DNA of 42,281 bases, from assembly GCA_016841425.1 (NCBI GenBank), contig JAENZE010000020.1, positions 1 through 42,281 on the forward strand, written 5' to 3'. The DNA comes from Syntrophomonas sp. (lineage in GTDB: Bacteria > Bacillota > Syntrophomonadia > Syntrophomonadales > Syntrophomonadaceae). Positions 8,467 to 17,084 of this stretch are shown in pieces. The first letter of the stretch is position 1; each line of letters begins with the position of its first letter. The translations under genes and the position numbers were made by a program. The notes beneath the pieces are model-generated. The model was not told where the DNA came from, did no database searches, and saw nothing but the letters and a program-made list of their open reading frames with translations.

Positions 8467-9597
8467 ATGCACCTGGACAATGAACGCCAGTCAGGGAGTG
8501 GTGTTATGGATATTAAAACAGAGGATAGTTCACCTCGGAGAACCTTTCATGAACTGGTAATGGAAAGCATTCATGTCGGCATTATGGCGGCTGATTATGA
8601 TGGAAAACTATTGGCCATAAACAAAGCAGCCGAAGAGATGTGGGAATATCCTCGCCAGGAAGCCATGGGAGCATCCTTTTTGCTGGCTCTGGCCGAACAC
8701 GACCGGAGCAGAATGAAAAAGACCTTTGACTATGTTATCAGAACCGGGCGAACTGTTAGTGCCACAGATATTGTCTTTGAAAACAGGGCCGGCAAAATTC
8801 TGCATATTAATGCTTATGCATCTCCAGTAAGTTATTCACCTGATCAGGGAGTCGGAGTAGCAATGTGGACCGAAGATATTACCGAAGAAAGAAAACTGAG
8901 ATTGGAAGTGCAGCGGGCTGATAAGCTGGCCGCGTTGGGACAGCTTGCTTTAGGATTATCTCATGAGGTTAGAACACCGTTGGGAACCATAAAAGCCCTC
9001 GCCGGTCTAATACAAATAAATATTAACGATAGTGAACAGGTGAAAAAGTATTTAAAAGTACTTAATAATGAAGTCAGCAGACTGGATAAGCTAAGCCGGG
9101 AATTGTTGGATTTTGGAGGCCAAAGGAAACTTAACATGGAAAGCATAAACATTAACAATCTTATTAATAAGCTGCTGTACCTGGGAAAATTAAACCGTCC
9201 GAACAGCCAGGTGAATATTAAAGAGAACTTACAGGCAGATTTGCCAGAGATATATTGCGACCGGGAAGATTTACTGCATGCTTTAATGAACCTGGTAATT
9301 AATGCTTATGATGCGGTTGGTGACAAGGGAACTATCTGGGTTGAAACAGAGCAGCAGGGAAGCTGGATTGCTATTCGGATAAAGGATAACGGAATTGGTA
9401 TCCAAGCAGATTGCATAAACAAAATATTTGACCCCTTTTATACCACTAAAGAAAATGGAACCGGGTTGGGCTTGTCTATAGTTCATACCATGATAAACGA
9501 CCACGGTGGGCATCTGGAAGTAGTTTCTCAGCCTGGACAGGGGACCATATTTACAGTGAAACTGCCATCTGAACAGGGAAGGGCAGGAATATTATGA
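8467..9597 (+). CDS. PAS-containing NtrB-type sensor histidine kinase
   Basis: The 376-aa soluble kinase has one PAS domain (about 28-140, ending 'TEDITEERK'), a HisKA segment with phospho-acceptor His166 in 'GLSHEVRTPLG', and a C-terminal HATPase with an N-box ('NLVINAYDAV'), 'DNGIGI' and 'GTGLGLSI'. There is no transmembrane helix, so it should sense a cytoplasmic signal. TGGAGGT lies 7 bases before ATG 8467. Its stop overlaps the start of the response regulator (ATGA), a classic coupled pair. From context the pair should control the upstream acyl-CoA genes in response to a fatty acid, its CoA ester or redox state; this is inference. Confidence 0.9.
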   Translation: MHLDNERQSGSGVMDIKTEDSSPRRTFHELVMESIHVGIMAADYDGKLLAINKAAEEMWEYPRQEAMGASFLLALAEHDRSRMKKTFDYVIRTGRTVSATDIVFENRAGKILHINAYASPVSYSPDQGVGVAMWTEDITEERKLRLEVQRADKLAALGQLALGLSHEVRTPLGTIKALAGLIQININDSEQVKKYLKVLNNEVSRLDKLSRELLDFGGQRKLNMESININNLINKLLYLGKLNRPNSQVNIKENLQADLPEIYCDREDLLHALMNLVINAYDAVGDKGTIWVETEQQGSWIAIRIKDNGIGIQADCINKIFDPFYTTKENGTGLGLSIVHTMINDHGGHLEVVSQPGQGTIFTVKLPSEQGRAGIL

Positions 9598-10967
9598 GTA
9601 AACCCCTAATACTAATAGTTGAAGATGATGCCAGTATGGCTTATGTCCTGGCCGAGTGCCTTAAAACAGAGGATTATAACATTTTGCTGGCTGCCCAGGG
9701 AGAACAGGCAATCGAATTATTTGAGAAGAATACCCCGGACCTGGTTTTGTTGGATCTGAAGATACCACGGCTTAATGGGCTGGAGGTACTCAAGCACATA
9801 AAAAGCATCAGCTCTGAAACTCTGGTTATTATGCTTACCGGGCATGCCACAATCAGTACAGCAGTCGAAGCCATGAAAGAAGGAGCTTATGACTTTATCT
9901 CCAAGCCATTTGAATTGGATGAACTGATGCATACTGTGAAAGGTGCTATGAAGAAGATATTGATCATTAAGGAAAACCAGGATGCTCGTAACAATGCTTT
10001 CCAATCGGGTGCAGATGTCTATCGCTCTTCCATTTCTCCGGTTACGATGAAAGTTGATGATATGATTGCCAGTGTAGCTGAAAGTGATTATACGGTTTTA
10101 ATTGAGGGTGAAAGCGGGACAGGAAAAAGCCTGGTGGCAAAAGAAATTCATAATCTCAGCAGCAGAAAAAACCAACCTTTTATCCGGGTTGACTGTGCTG
10201 CCCTGCATTCTAATTTGGTTGAAAGTGAATTATTTGGATTTGAAAAAGGTTCGTTTACTGGAGCGGTAAACAGGAAAATGGGCAAACTGGAGCGGGCAAA
10301 TAAAGGAACTCTTTTCCTGGACGAGATAAGCACCCTGGATTTAAATGGTCAGGCTTCTCTGCTCAGTGTTATTCAGAATCAGGAATTCGAAAGAATAGGA
10401 AGCTCCAGACCTCAGGTTCTAGATATTAGGATAATAGCAGCTACCAACCAAAACCTAAAACAAATGGTAAAAGAAAAAACCTTTCGTCATGATCTGTACT
10501 ACCGGCTCAATGTTTTCACTGTTTATATGCCTTCTTTGAGGGAAAGACAGGAAGACATAATTCCTTTGACCTATTTTTTTATAAGGAAATACCGACAGGG
10601 AGGTGGAATGGAACTTTCACCGGAGGCTGCCATGAAGCTGAAAAGCTATGATTGGCCAGGAAACATCCGAGAGTTGGAAAACGCTGTAAAACATGCTCTT
10701 ATTCTAGTAAAAGGGGAAAACATCATTCACAGCAGTCACCTGCCTCTGGAACTAAACCAGGGTTATTGGGCTTTTCGTGATAAGAACCTGGGGTTGAAAG
10801 ATATATTGGCAGCTACAGAAAAAAACATCATCGAACAGGCGCTGCTGGAAAATGATCTTAATGTGGAAAAATGTGCTCAATCACTTAAGCTGTCCAGACG
10901 CACTTTGTATTATAGAATGAGTAAACTGGATGTTAATCTGTTTCGGGATGAAAGTGGCCTTAGTTAG
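9594..10967 (+). CDS. Sigma-54-dependent response regulator (NtrC family)
   Basis: The 457-aa product has a receiver domain with phospho-acceptor Asp54 ('LVLLDLKIP') and a AAA+ domain with Walker A 'GESGTGK' (172-178). Its sigma-54 contact loop reads 'GSFTGA' (219-224), a Ser variant of GAFTGA, and 'GTLFLDEI' marks Walker B. A Fis-type helix-turn-helix lies at the C-terminus ('NVEKCAQSLKLSRRTLYYRM'). It starts at ATG 9594, overlapping the kinase stop by 4 nt. This is the expected activator for the TGGCAC-N5-TTGCA promoter at 4535. No other gene in the window has a comparable -24/-12 site that I can see. Confidence 0.92.
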   Translation: MSKPLILIVEDDASMAYVLAECLKTEDYNILLAAQGEQAIELFEKNTPDLVLLDLKIPRLNGLEVLKHIKSISSETLVIMLTGHATISTAVEAMKEGAYDFISKPFELDELMHTVKGAMKKILIIKENQDARNNAFQSGADVYRSSISPVTMKVDDMIASVAESDYTVLIEGESGTGKSLVAKEIHNLSSRKNQPFIRVDCAALHSNLVESELFGFEKGSFTGAVNRKMGKLERANKGTLFLDEISTLDLNGQASLLSVIQNQEFERIGSSRPQVLDIRIIAATNQNLKQMVKEKTFRHDLYYRLNVFTVYMPSLRERQEDIIPLTYFFIRKYRQGGGMELSPEAAMKLKSYDWPGNIRELENAVKHALILVKGENIIHSSHLPLELNQGYWAFRDKNLGLKDILAATEKNIIEQALLENDLNVEKCAQSLKLSRRTLYYRMSKLDVNLFRDESGLS

Positions 10968-11007
10968 TTTGATACCAACATTTATGCCTGATGCACCAAA
11001 TATTTAT

Positions 11008-11039
11008 TTGACCACCACATAGGATTAATATGGTATAAT
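11008..11039 (+). promoter_or_regulatory. Extended -10 promoter for the exported protein gene
   Basis: TGGTATAAT (11031-11039) is an extended -10 (TG-N-TATAAT). TTGACC (11008-11013) lies 20 bp upstream, too far for ideal spacing, but the extended -10 can compensate. Confidence 0.5.
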
Positions 11040-11100
11040 TGCTAATTGTAGGGATTAATTATTATTTCTAGATATATTGAAACAAAAGGGGGAGGGTCAA

Positions 11101-12753
11101 TTGAGAAAAGCTATTAGTTGTTTTTTGAGCCTGGCGATTTTACTATTGGCTATGCCGTTTAATGCACTGGCCAGTGATGGGGCAAGGCAGGATTTTATAC
11201 AAAATTTCCTGCACATAATGGATAACACTCTGGATATGCAGAATGTTTATATGGAGGATATGCAGCGTAATACGATAAAATTGGAATTTAACGGAGAACT
11301 GACTGAAAGCAGCTATCAAGGCGCTGACGGAGCCAATATGAGTGATGTACCCTGCAATGGCAGCATTGAAATTATCGGTAATCAAAAGAATGGACAGTGC
11401 CAGGTGAATTTTGGAGGACAGGTATTAGAATATGACTTGGATGGTACGTTATATCTTAGCAAGGATGGTATCATCATACCGAAGGAGACTATCGAGTCCC
11501 TGGTCAAAATAGATACTGCAGGATTGTCAGGAATGGATGACCTGGAAGATATACCGGCATATGTGGTGATTCAATCATTTCTAAGTGATGAAGAGTGGGC
11601 TCTTCTACAAGATTCATTTACCTATAACATAGAAATGTACAGCAAGAAAAATGAAATTAAGGCTTTTTATCGGGGATTACTTAATACTGTCCCAGCCAGC
11701 TGCTTCTATTACAAAGATGGGTATTCGGTTCTTGATCTACAGCCGTCAATACTGGCATCGGCAGTATTTATAAATAACTTAAAAGATAACAGCCAGGACC
11801 TGGCAGAAAAGTTTACTGCCATTATGACCAAACCCCCATATGTCAGTGAAGAGGAATTTTTAGATATGAAGGAAGAAATAGAATCCGGAATTGTGGAAGG
11901 TATTGGTGCGCTGCAGATAATTGACCTGGCAGATTTGGAGGAATTGCCTTTCACTGTAGAGGAACTAAAAATCTCTTCGAAATACGATTCGTTTGCGACT
12001 TCTATCCATATCAGCAGTGATATGGAAGGAAACGCATTCGATTTTGCTTTAACGGCCAACCATGTTCTGGCAGAAGGCAAAAGTACCGGTGATATAAACC
12101 TGGATTTACTGGTCGATACACCGGAGATGTTTATGGATCTGACTATTGAGGGTAAAGAAAAAGACTATTCACATAATAGCAACCTGGATTTAGTTATCGG
12201 GGGTGAAATACGATCTGGAGAAGAGTTTGTGAGCGGCGAAATAGTTATGGAAGCTGCTCTGGATTTTGACAGCGATTACAGGATAAACATACCGGAGATA
12301 AACGACAGCAACAGCATGGTGTTAGACATGGCTGAGTTTATGCCCGATCAGCCAGAGTGGGATACGAAATATGAAGCGGAATATTATGACGATGGAAAAC
12401 TAAAAGTATTTCTTTACGGGTACAAGATGGATTTTGAGGAGGCTGAGCCGCTTATAATTAACTCCTGTACTATGGTCCCAGTGAGGGAAATAGGTGAAAA
12501 TCTTTACTGTGAAGTCAGCTGGCAGCCGCCCGATACAGTCATCTTTAGCGATGAATATAGCGAGGAGGACCTCACCCTGAAGATTAATTCCACTACCTAT
12601 TACCTGGGCTATCAATCCTATACTATGGGCACAGCACCGATAATTATTAAAGGACATACTTATGTGCCGTTAAGGGTTGTTGCTGATTATCTTGGTTATA
12701 CCCTGGAATGGGATGCGGCCAGTAAATCTGTTTACATGGACTTTGATTTTTAG
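11101..12753 (+). CDS. Exported protein with C-terminal copper-amine-oxidase-N-like domain
   Basis: The start is set at TTG 11101, since GGGGGAGGG lies 5-6 bases upstream; an in-frame TTG at 11077 has no site. The product (about 550 aa) opens with a Sec signal peptide (RKAISCFLSLAILLLAMPFNALAS). The long central region (about 30-420) is rich in acidic residues and beta-strand-like repeats and is not recognised. The last ~120 residues ('INSCTMVPVREIGE...', then 'KGHTYVPLRVVADYLGYTLEWD') match the 'stalk' copper amine oxidase N-terminal domain common in Clostridia surface proteins, usually without catalytic activity. It is likely a secreted or wall-associated structural protein. Confidence 0.75.
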   Translation: MRKAISCFLSLAILLLAMPFNALASDGARQDFIQNFLHIMDNTLDMQNVYMEDMQRNTIKLEFNGELTESSYQGADGANMSDVPCNGSIEIIGNQKNGQCQVNFGGQVLEYDLDGTLYLSKDGIIIPKETIESLVKIDTAGLSGMDDLEDIPAYVVIQSFLSDEEWALLQDSFTYNIEMYSKKNEIKAFYRGLLNTVPASCFYYKDGYSVLDLQPSILASAVFINNLKDNSQDLAEKFTAIMTKPPYVSEEEFLDMKEEIESGIVEGIGALQIIDLADLEELPFTVEELKISSKYDSFATSIHISSDMEGNAFDFALTANHVLAEGKSTGDINLDLLVDTPEMFMDLTIEGKEKDYSHNSNLDLVIGGEIRSGEEFVSGEIVMEAALDFDSDYRINIPEINDSNSMVLDMAEFMPDQPEWDTKYEAEYYDDGKLKVFLYGYKMDFEEAEPLIINSCTMVPVREIGENLYCEVSWQPPDTVIFSDEYSEEDLTLKINSTTYYLGYQSYTMGTAPIIIKGHTYVPLRVVADYLGYTLEWDAASKSVYMDFDF

Positions 12754-12804
12754 ACTATCCAGTTGATTAACTTGTAGGCCCAAGACAATGTGCCTATGAA
12801 TCAG

Positions 12805-12837
12805 CAGGGGGAGCCAGGATGGCACCCCCTGTTTTTT
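12805..12837 (+). terminator. Rho-independent terminator
   Basis: CAGGGGG and CCCCCTG enclose an inner GCC/GGC stem and are followed directly by TTTTTT. It terminates the exported protein gene ending at 12753. Confidence 0.85.
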
Positions 12838-12970
12838 GTTATGTTTTGTTCAATACGCCCTTATGAATTACTGAGCATTGGCACTCTGCACAGTCAGTAG
12901 CATTAACGAAACAACGGAGCTTAAGATGGACTTCAAACTGTAATCCTGTAAAGGGCTTTTGTTATCGGTC

Positions 12971-13000
12971 TGAAAGGCCCCTGAAAATCAGGGACCTTTC
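12971..13000 (-). terminator. Hairpin downstream of the rubrerythrin gene
   Basis: GAAAGG-C-CCCTG and CAGGG-A-CCTTTC form an 11-bp stem with one mismatch and an A-rich loop, just past the leftward rubrerythrin stop. The U tract is poor on either strand, so efficiency is uncertain. Confidence 0.5.
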
Positions 13001-13013
13001 ATGTTGTTGCTAT

Positions 13014-13553
13014 TTAATAGTTTTCCGCCAGCTCTTCGTAATAAGCCTGGGGGTGTGCACAAGCCGGACATACCTCGGGGGCTTCGGCTCCTTCGTGAAC
13101 GTAGCCGCAGTTGCGGCACCGCCACTTGATAGGGGCCGATCTTTTAAATACCGCACCTTCCTTCAGGTTGCTAAGCAGCTTTCGGTATCTTTTTTCGTGT
13201 TCCTCTTCTACTTCAGCTATTTCCCTAAAATAGTCGGCTATTTCATCAAACCCTTCTTCCCGGGCTATTTTCTCAAACTCGGGATACATACTGGTATGTT
13301 CCTCATTTTCTCCTTCTGCAGCAGCAAGCAGATTCTCTTCCGTACTATGAATCGCTCCTCCCATTAGGAACTTGAAAAACAATTTGGCATGTTCCTTTTC
13401 ATTAAGAGCAGTTTCTGCAAAAAAACCTGAAATTTGTTCAAAACCTTCCTTTTTAGCCTGGCTGGCATAGTAATCATACTTATTCCTGGCCTGTGATTCA
13501 CCGGCAAAAGCTGCCCAGAGATTCTGTTCAGTTTTTGATCCTTTTAGTTCCAT
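13014..13553 (-). CDS. Rubrerythrin
   Basis: The 179-aa product has the two-domain rubrerythrin layout. An N-terminal ferritin-like di-iron four-helix bundle carries Glu and ExxH ligands ('[15 protein letters not shown]', 'LNEKEHAK', '[11 protein letters not shown]'). A C-terminal rubredoxin-like domain has two Cys pairs ('[10 protein letters not shown]' and 'CPACAHPQ'). These proteins reduce hydrogen peroxide in the cytoplasm of anaerobes. I start at the second ATG (13553) because TAAGGAGG ends 6-7 bases before it; the first ATG (13559) directly abuts the Shine-Dalgarno. The gene is monocistronic and points away from the hexokinase. Confidence 0.95.
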   Translation of the reverse strand: MELKGSKTEQNLWAAFAGESQARNKYDYYASQAKKEGFEQISGFFAETALNEKEHAKLFFKFLMGGAIHSTEENLLAAAEGENEEHTSMYPEFEKIAREEGFDEIADYFREIAEVEEEHEKRYRKLLSNLKEGAVFKRSAPIKWRCRNCGYVHEGAEAPEVCPACAHPQAYYEELAENY

Positions 13554-13880
13554 GTTCATTCCTCCTTACAAACAATAAACTAGGTTTTGTTTATTAAATA
13601 TAGCTTATACTAATCCTTGAGTAAACATTTCTTTTATAAACAAAAAGAAAAAAAGGACTAACCAAAACAGGGATATTTGAGTCTGGGAGAAAATTACAGC
13701 CTTTTCTCTAGTTAAATGAGTAAGAGGGGTAGGTTCTATGACTCATTCTGTCAAACCTAATATGACAGTAAGTAATGCTATAATAAGTTAAGGAAACGAT
13801 TCTCTGACTCATTCCTATTAATCCGAATATGTACAGCTGGTAGGAGCTCTTAAAACAATCATTATAAGAGGTGAACGGCT
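13554..13880. other. Divergent intergenic region with a 30-bp direct repeat
   Basis: The region holds the promoters of rubrerythrin (left) and hexokinase (right). A TATAAT at 13779-13784 is the best -10 for the hexokinase gene, without a good -35. Two imperfect copies of a ~30-bp sequence, TGACTCATTC...AATATG(t)ACAG, lie at 13739-13768 and 13805-13836, 66 bp apart. They straddle the putative start, as expected of a regulator that binds twice. No gene is seen. Confidence 0.45.
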
Positions 13881-15185
13881 ATGACAGCCAAAAAAATAAT
13901 TGAACAAACCTGCGGCTTATACCGGGTGGATTTAAGTTCAGTAAAAAAAATCGCCGCCGAATTTAATGGAGAGTTGGATCGTGCCCTGGCTGGAGAAAAG
14001 AGCTCCCTGCAAATTATACCATCGTTTTTATCTGCACCTTCGGGCCAGGAAAAGGGCCGTTATATTGCGGTTGATTTTGGAGGCAGCAACCTGAGGGTGA
14101 TGTTAGTAGAACTAAGGGGACAGGGATGTTATGAGATAATCAAACTGGTCAGCCAGCCCCTAAAAGATCCACAAGGTAGATACGATTACACGACAGCTGA
14201 TACCAGTGGTCATGAGGTCTTTGCTTTTGTCGCTGATCTGGTGTCAGAAATATGGGCAGAGGCATCCTCATGCAAGCTGGGTCTGACTTTTTCTTATCCC
14301 ATGCTGCAGAATAGTATTTGCTCAGCGCGCTTACTTCGCTGGACAAAAGAACTTAAACCCAGACAGACTGAAGGTCGGGATATTGGCCAAATGCTGAGCA
14401 AAGCTTTGATAGATATAGGAATTGACATAAAACCGGCGGCTATAATTAATGATACGGTAGGAGTATTTATGGCTGGCTGTTACCATGATTCTGCAGTATG
14501 TGCAGGTTCTATCTGTGGAACGGGATATAATAACTGTCTTCTGGAACCAGGACGCATGACCGCTTCTGAGCAGGTTATGATCGTAAATACCGAGGCCGGT
14601 AATTTCTCGTCCCTGCCATTTAATTATTATGATCAAATATTAGATCAGGCCACTGATGATCCTGGACAGCAAAAGATGGAAAAAATGGTATCTGGGAAAT
14701 ATCTGGGAGAACTTATGCGTATCACCCTGAGAGATCTGGGTGAAAAAGGGTATCTTCCTGGTTATGATCGATCCGAAAGGATTTGGAACCAACCCTATTC
14801 CCTGCCTACAGAAGTGTTGAGCTGGCTGCAGTCAAAGAGAAGCGAAGAAATAGAGCAGTTTGCTTATTGGATCGAGGTGAATGGTTTTTATACTAACCAG
14901 GATGGGCTTGCCTGGCTAAATCTGATAAGCGCTGCTATTCTGGAGCGGGCGATGATATTGATAGCAGCAACTTATACTGCGATTTTGGAACGAAATCGTC
15001 AGCTCAATAACGAAAAGCAGGTTATTGCGGTAGATGGTGCACTATTTAAGTATATGCCTGGTTTTTTGACCGGTATTGAAAGCATACTTAGGAGTGAATT
15101 GCCGGATCGTTCTGTCGCTTTAATGTATACATCAGATGGGTCTAATGTTGGTGCCGCAGTAGCAGCAGCTATGACAGAAAGATAA
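13881..15185 (+). CDS. Hexokinase, eukaryotic-type fold
   Basis: The 434-aa product belongs to the hexokinase family rather than to bacterial ROK or glk kinases. The phosphate-1 motif 'AVDFGGSNLRVMLVEL' (about 63-78), 'LTFSYP' (about 135-140), 'INDTVGVFMAG' with the likely catalytic Asp, 'CGTGYNNC' and 'VNTEAGNF' are all present in the family order, as is the adenosine-site 'AVDGALFKYMPGF' near residue 380. It should phosphorylate glucose or related hexoses with ATP in the cytosol. Length matches a single hexokinase unit. ATG 13881 has AGAGGTG 6 bases upstream. No sugar transporter or other glycolytic gene is nearby. Confidence 0.85.
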   Translation: MTAKKIIEQTCGLYRVDLSSVKKIAAEFNGELDRALAGEKSSLQIIPSFLSAPSGQEKGRYIAVDFGGSNLRVMLVELRGQGCYEIIKLVSQPLKDPQGRYDYTTADTSGHEVFAFVADLVSEIWAEASSCKLGLTFSYPMLQNSICSARLLRWTKELKPRQTEGRDIGQMLSKALIDIGIDIKPAAIINDTVGVFMAGCYHDSAVCAGSICGTGYNNCLLEPGRMTASEQVMIVNTEAGNFSSLPFNYYDQILDQATDDPGQQKMEKMVSGKYLGELMRITLRDLGEKGYLPGYDRSERIWNQPYSLPTEVLSWLQSKRSEEIEQFAYWIEVNGFYTNQDGLAWLNLISAAILERAMILIAATYTAILERNRQLNNEKQVIAVDGALFKYMPGFLTGIESILRSELPDRSVALMYTSDGSNVGAAVAAAMTER

Positions 15186-15233
15186 GATATGTGCTAATAC
15201 TTAATGTAAAGAAAGTAAACCAGAGTCGTATGA

Positions 15234-15276
15234 GCTGCCAGGCCAGGGCTGGGAGACAAGGCAGCCAATCTTTTTT
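15234..15276 (+). terminator. Terminator of the hexokinase gene
   Basis: GCTGCC (15234-15239) and GGCAGC (15260-15265) enclose a GC-rich inner stem and are followed by a six-T run at 15271-15276. The next promoter starts two bases later. Confidence 0.75.
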
Positions 15277-15277
15277 A

Positions 15278-15321
15278 TTGACAAATGACCCAAATGATAA
15301 TAATATAAGCATATACTTATA
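15278..15321 (+). promoter_or_regulatory. Sigma-A promoter with ArsR-type operator over the -10
   Basis: TTGACA (15278-15283) and TAATAT (15301-15306) are separated by exactly 17 bp. An inverted repeat TATAAG-CATATA-CTTATA (15304-15321) overlaps the -10 and start site. AT-rich 6-bp arms of this kind are usual for ArsR/SmtB repressors, and an ArsR gene follows the permease. Confidence 0.75.
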
Positions 15322-15332
15322 AAAGAAAGAAG

Positions 15333-16307
15333 ATGAGATGTATGCTGCAGAAAATTGCCGATCTGGTCACTTATCAGTGGTTTAACATAAAAGAAGGAAC
15401 ACATCTAGCAGATGCGGTAGACTTTTTTATTTATGACACTTTAAAGATATTCATTATGCTATCAGTCATTATTTTTATCGTCGCCATGATCCGAAGCTTT
15501 TTTCCTCCGGAAAAGACTCGTAAAATACTGACTTACCGGCATCAATATACCGGTAATATCGTAGCTGCTCTGCTGGGAATAGTAACCCCTTTTTGTTCAT
15601 GTTCGGCGGTACCGGTTTTTATAGGTTTTGTGGAAGCGGGTATTCCTCTGGGCATTACCTTTTCCTTTTTGATCTCTTCGCCTATGGTAAATGAGGTTGC
15701 CCTGGTATTGCTATGGGGGATGTTTGGATCCAAAATAGCCATTACTTATATTGCGGCCGGCTTGACTGTAGCCATTATAGGAGGATTAATTATCGGAAAG
15801 CTCCAAATGGAAAAGTATGTGGAAGGTTATGTCTATGAAGTTGCTCAGGATATTAAGGGTATCGAAATGGTGACCGCGGAACAGACCTGGAGTGATCGCC
15901 TGTTATATGCTCGGGATTATGTCAGGGATATTTTAAGAAGAGTCTGGCCATATGTACTGGTTGGCATCGGGGTTGGCGCATGGATCCATGGTTATGTTCC
16001 TACTGACTTTTTAGCCAGCTATGCGGGAAAAGACAATCTGCTGGCGGTACCAATAGCAGTAATCATGGGTGTACCACTTTATTCTAACGCAGCCGGAGTA
16101 GTTCCTCTGGTGGCAGCACTTCAGGAGAAGGGTATGGCCATGGGTACAGTGCTCGCTTTTATGATGTCGGTCACCGCTCTCTCTCTGCCGGAAATGATTA
16201 TTTTGCGTAATGTATTAAAACCGCGTTTAATAGGGATATTTGTGAGTATCCTGGCAGTCTCTATAATACTGATAGGCTATCTATTCAATGCATTAATTCC
16301 CGGGTAA
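15333..16307 (+). CDS. ArsP/DUF318-type membrane permease
   Basis: The 324-aa protein has about eight membrane helices and belongs to the permease family PF03773 (ArsP / SO_0444). The signature 'TPFCSCSAVPVFIGF' (about 85-99, with Cys88 and Cys90) and the mirrored 'GVPLYSNAAGVVPLV' in the second half are visible, with a charged loop at about 165-200 between the halves. Family members export trivalent methyl- or aryl-arsenicals, or have unknown metal/metalloid roles. The start may be ATG 15333 or 15342; neither has a strong ribosome binding site. It sits behind an ArsR-type operator and is followed by arsR and two thiol-redox proteins, which supports a thiol-reactive metalloid substrate. Confidence 0.85.
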   Translation: MRCMLQKIADLVTYQWFNIKEGTHLADAVDFFIYDTLKIFIMLSVIIFIVAMIRSFFPPEKTRKILTYRHQYTGNIVAALLGIVTPFCSCSAVPVFIGFVEAGIPLGITFSFLISSPMVNEVALVLLWGMFGSKIAITYIAAGLTVAIIGGLIIGKLQMEKYVEGYVYEVAQDIKGIEMVTAEQTWSDRLLYARDYVRDILRRVWPYVLVGIGVGAWIHGYVPTDFLASYAGKDNLLAVPIAVIMGVPLYSNAAGVVPLVAALQEKGMAMGTVLAFMMSVTALSLPEMIILRNVLKPRLIGIFVSILAVSIILIGYLFNALIPG

Positions 16308-16325
16308 TAGTTAGCGGAGTGCCAC

Positions 16326-16354
16326 TTGACAGGATAATAACAATGCTCATTGTT
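16326..16354 (+). promoter_or_regulatory. Candidate promoter and palindromic operator before arsR
   Basis: TTGACA (16326-16331) is followed by the perfect palindrome AACAATG-CT-CATTGTT (16339-16354), which covers the expected -10 region. The -10 itself is weak. The palindrome is not obviously the same sequence as the one before the permease. Confidence 0.5.
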
Positions 16355-16383
16355 CAAAATAAGACCAGATTAGGAGTGAAAAT

Positions 16384-16743
16384 ATGTTCGAAACCCTATT
16401 TAAGGCATTGGGTGAACCAACCCGGTTAAAGATTCTTAAACTTCTGGCGGTTAAAGACTTGTGCGTTTGCGATCTGGAAGAAATAATGCAGGCAAGTCAA
16501 CCGCGTATCTCCCAGCATCTTAAGGTATTAAAACATGCCCAACTGGTTAATGAACGCAGGGAGGGACAGCGCAGGGTTTGTTGTTTGAATAGAGAACTAC
16601 TGCTTAATAATATAAAAGAGTTTGTGGAATATATGGATGAACCGCTTGACAAAAATCCTGAATATTCTGAAGAACTATTACGCCTGCTGTCTATGGACGG
16701 TCAGGCATGTGCAAGGAAATACGGTGAAAATAGCGGGCAGTAA
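16384..16743 (+). CDS. arsR: ArsR-family metalloregulatory repressor
   Basis: The 119-aa winged-helix protein has the ArsR layout: 'LKALGEPTRLKILKLL' at the start, then 'DLCVCDLEEIM' with Cys27 and Cys29 forming the CVC metal(loid) site of the first recognition-region helix. The DNA-reading helix 'ASQPRISQHLKVLKHAQLV' and the wing 'RREGQRRVCCLN' (two more cysteines) follow. It should release DNA on binding As(III), Sb(III) or a soft metal. TAGGAGTG precedes ATG 16384. It probably autoregulates and represses the permease operon. Confidence 0.92.
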   Translation: MFETLFKALGEPTRLKILKLLAVKDLCVCDLEEIMQASQPRISQHLKVLKHAQLVNERREGQRRVCCLNRELLLNNIKEFVEYMDEPLDKNPEYSEELLRLLSMDGQACARKYGENSGQ

Positions 16744-16779
16744 CGCAGCTGTGTGATCACGGAAAGAGGAGGTTATTGA

Positions 16780-17019
16780 ATGAAGATTGAAGTGTTAGGT
16801 ACTGGTTGTTCAAGGTGTCAGCAGTTAGAGAAGGATGTTTATAATGCCCTGGCAGCCCTGGATATAGCAGCTGATGTGTCCAAGGTGCAGGACATCAAAA
16901 AGATAATGGAGTACAAGGTGATGAGCACTCCTGCTCTAGTAGTTGATGGTCAGGTGAAAATTGCGGGCAGAATACCCCGTAAAGAAGAACTATACAGCAT
17001 ATTAGAGAGCTCTAAATAG
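16780..17019 (+). CDS. Small thioredoxin-fold redox-active disulfide protein
   Basis: The 79-aa protein matches the TM0996/MTH895 'redox-active disulfide protein 2' family. It has a beta-strand start (MKIEVLGTG) and a CxxC at Cys10-Cys13 ('GCSRC'). The cis-Pro segment 'VMSTPALVVDGQVKIAG' is typical of thioredoxin folds. It is found next to ArsP/DUF318 permeases and ArsR regulators in many anaerobes, where it may reduce or relay the metalloid or reduce permease cysteines. AGAGGAGG lies 7 bases before ATG 16780. It is 36 bp after arsR. Confidence 0.88.
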   Translation: MKIEVLGTGCSRCQQLEKDVYNALAALDIAADVSKVQDIKKIMEYKVMSTPALVVDGQVKIAGRIPRKEELYSILESSK

Positions 17020-17084
17020 AGCTGGCATTCTGATAAGGCAGATATCTTATAGAAAGATTGAAATTGAATTAGAGGAGGAAAAGC

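Noticed and set aside
8363-8560. 65-aa frame overlapping the histidine kinase start
   Set aside because: It begins at the stop of the dehydrogenase, contains the terminator hairpin, and overlaps a well-supported kinase gene in another frame.
13053-13367. 104-aa frame antisense to rubrerythrin
   Set aside because: The opposite strand encodes a clear rubrerythrin with both cysteine pairs; the antisense frame is low in charged residues and has no start signal.
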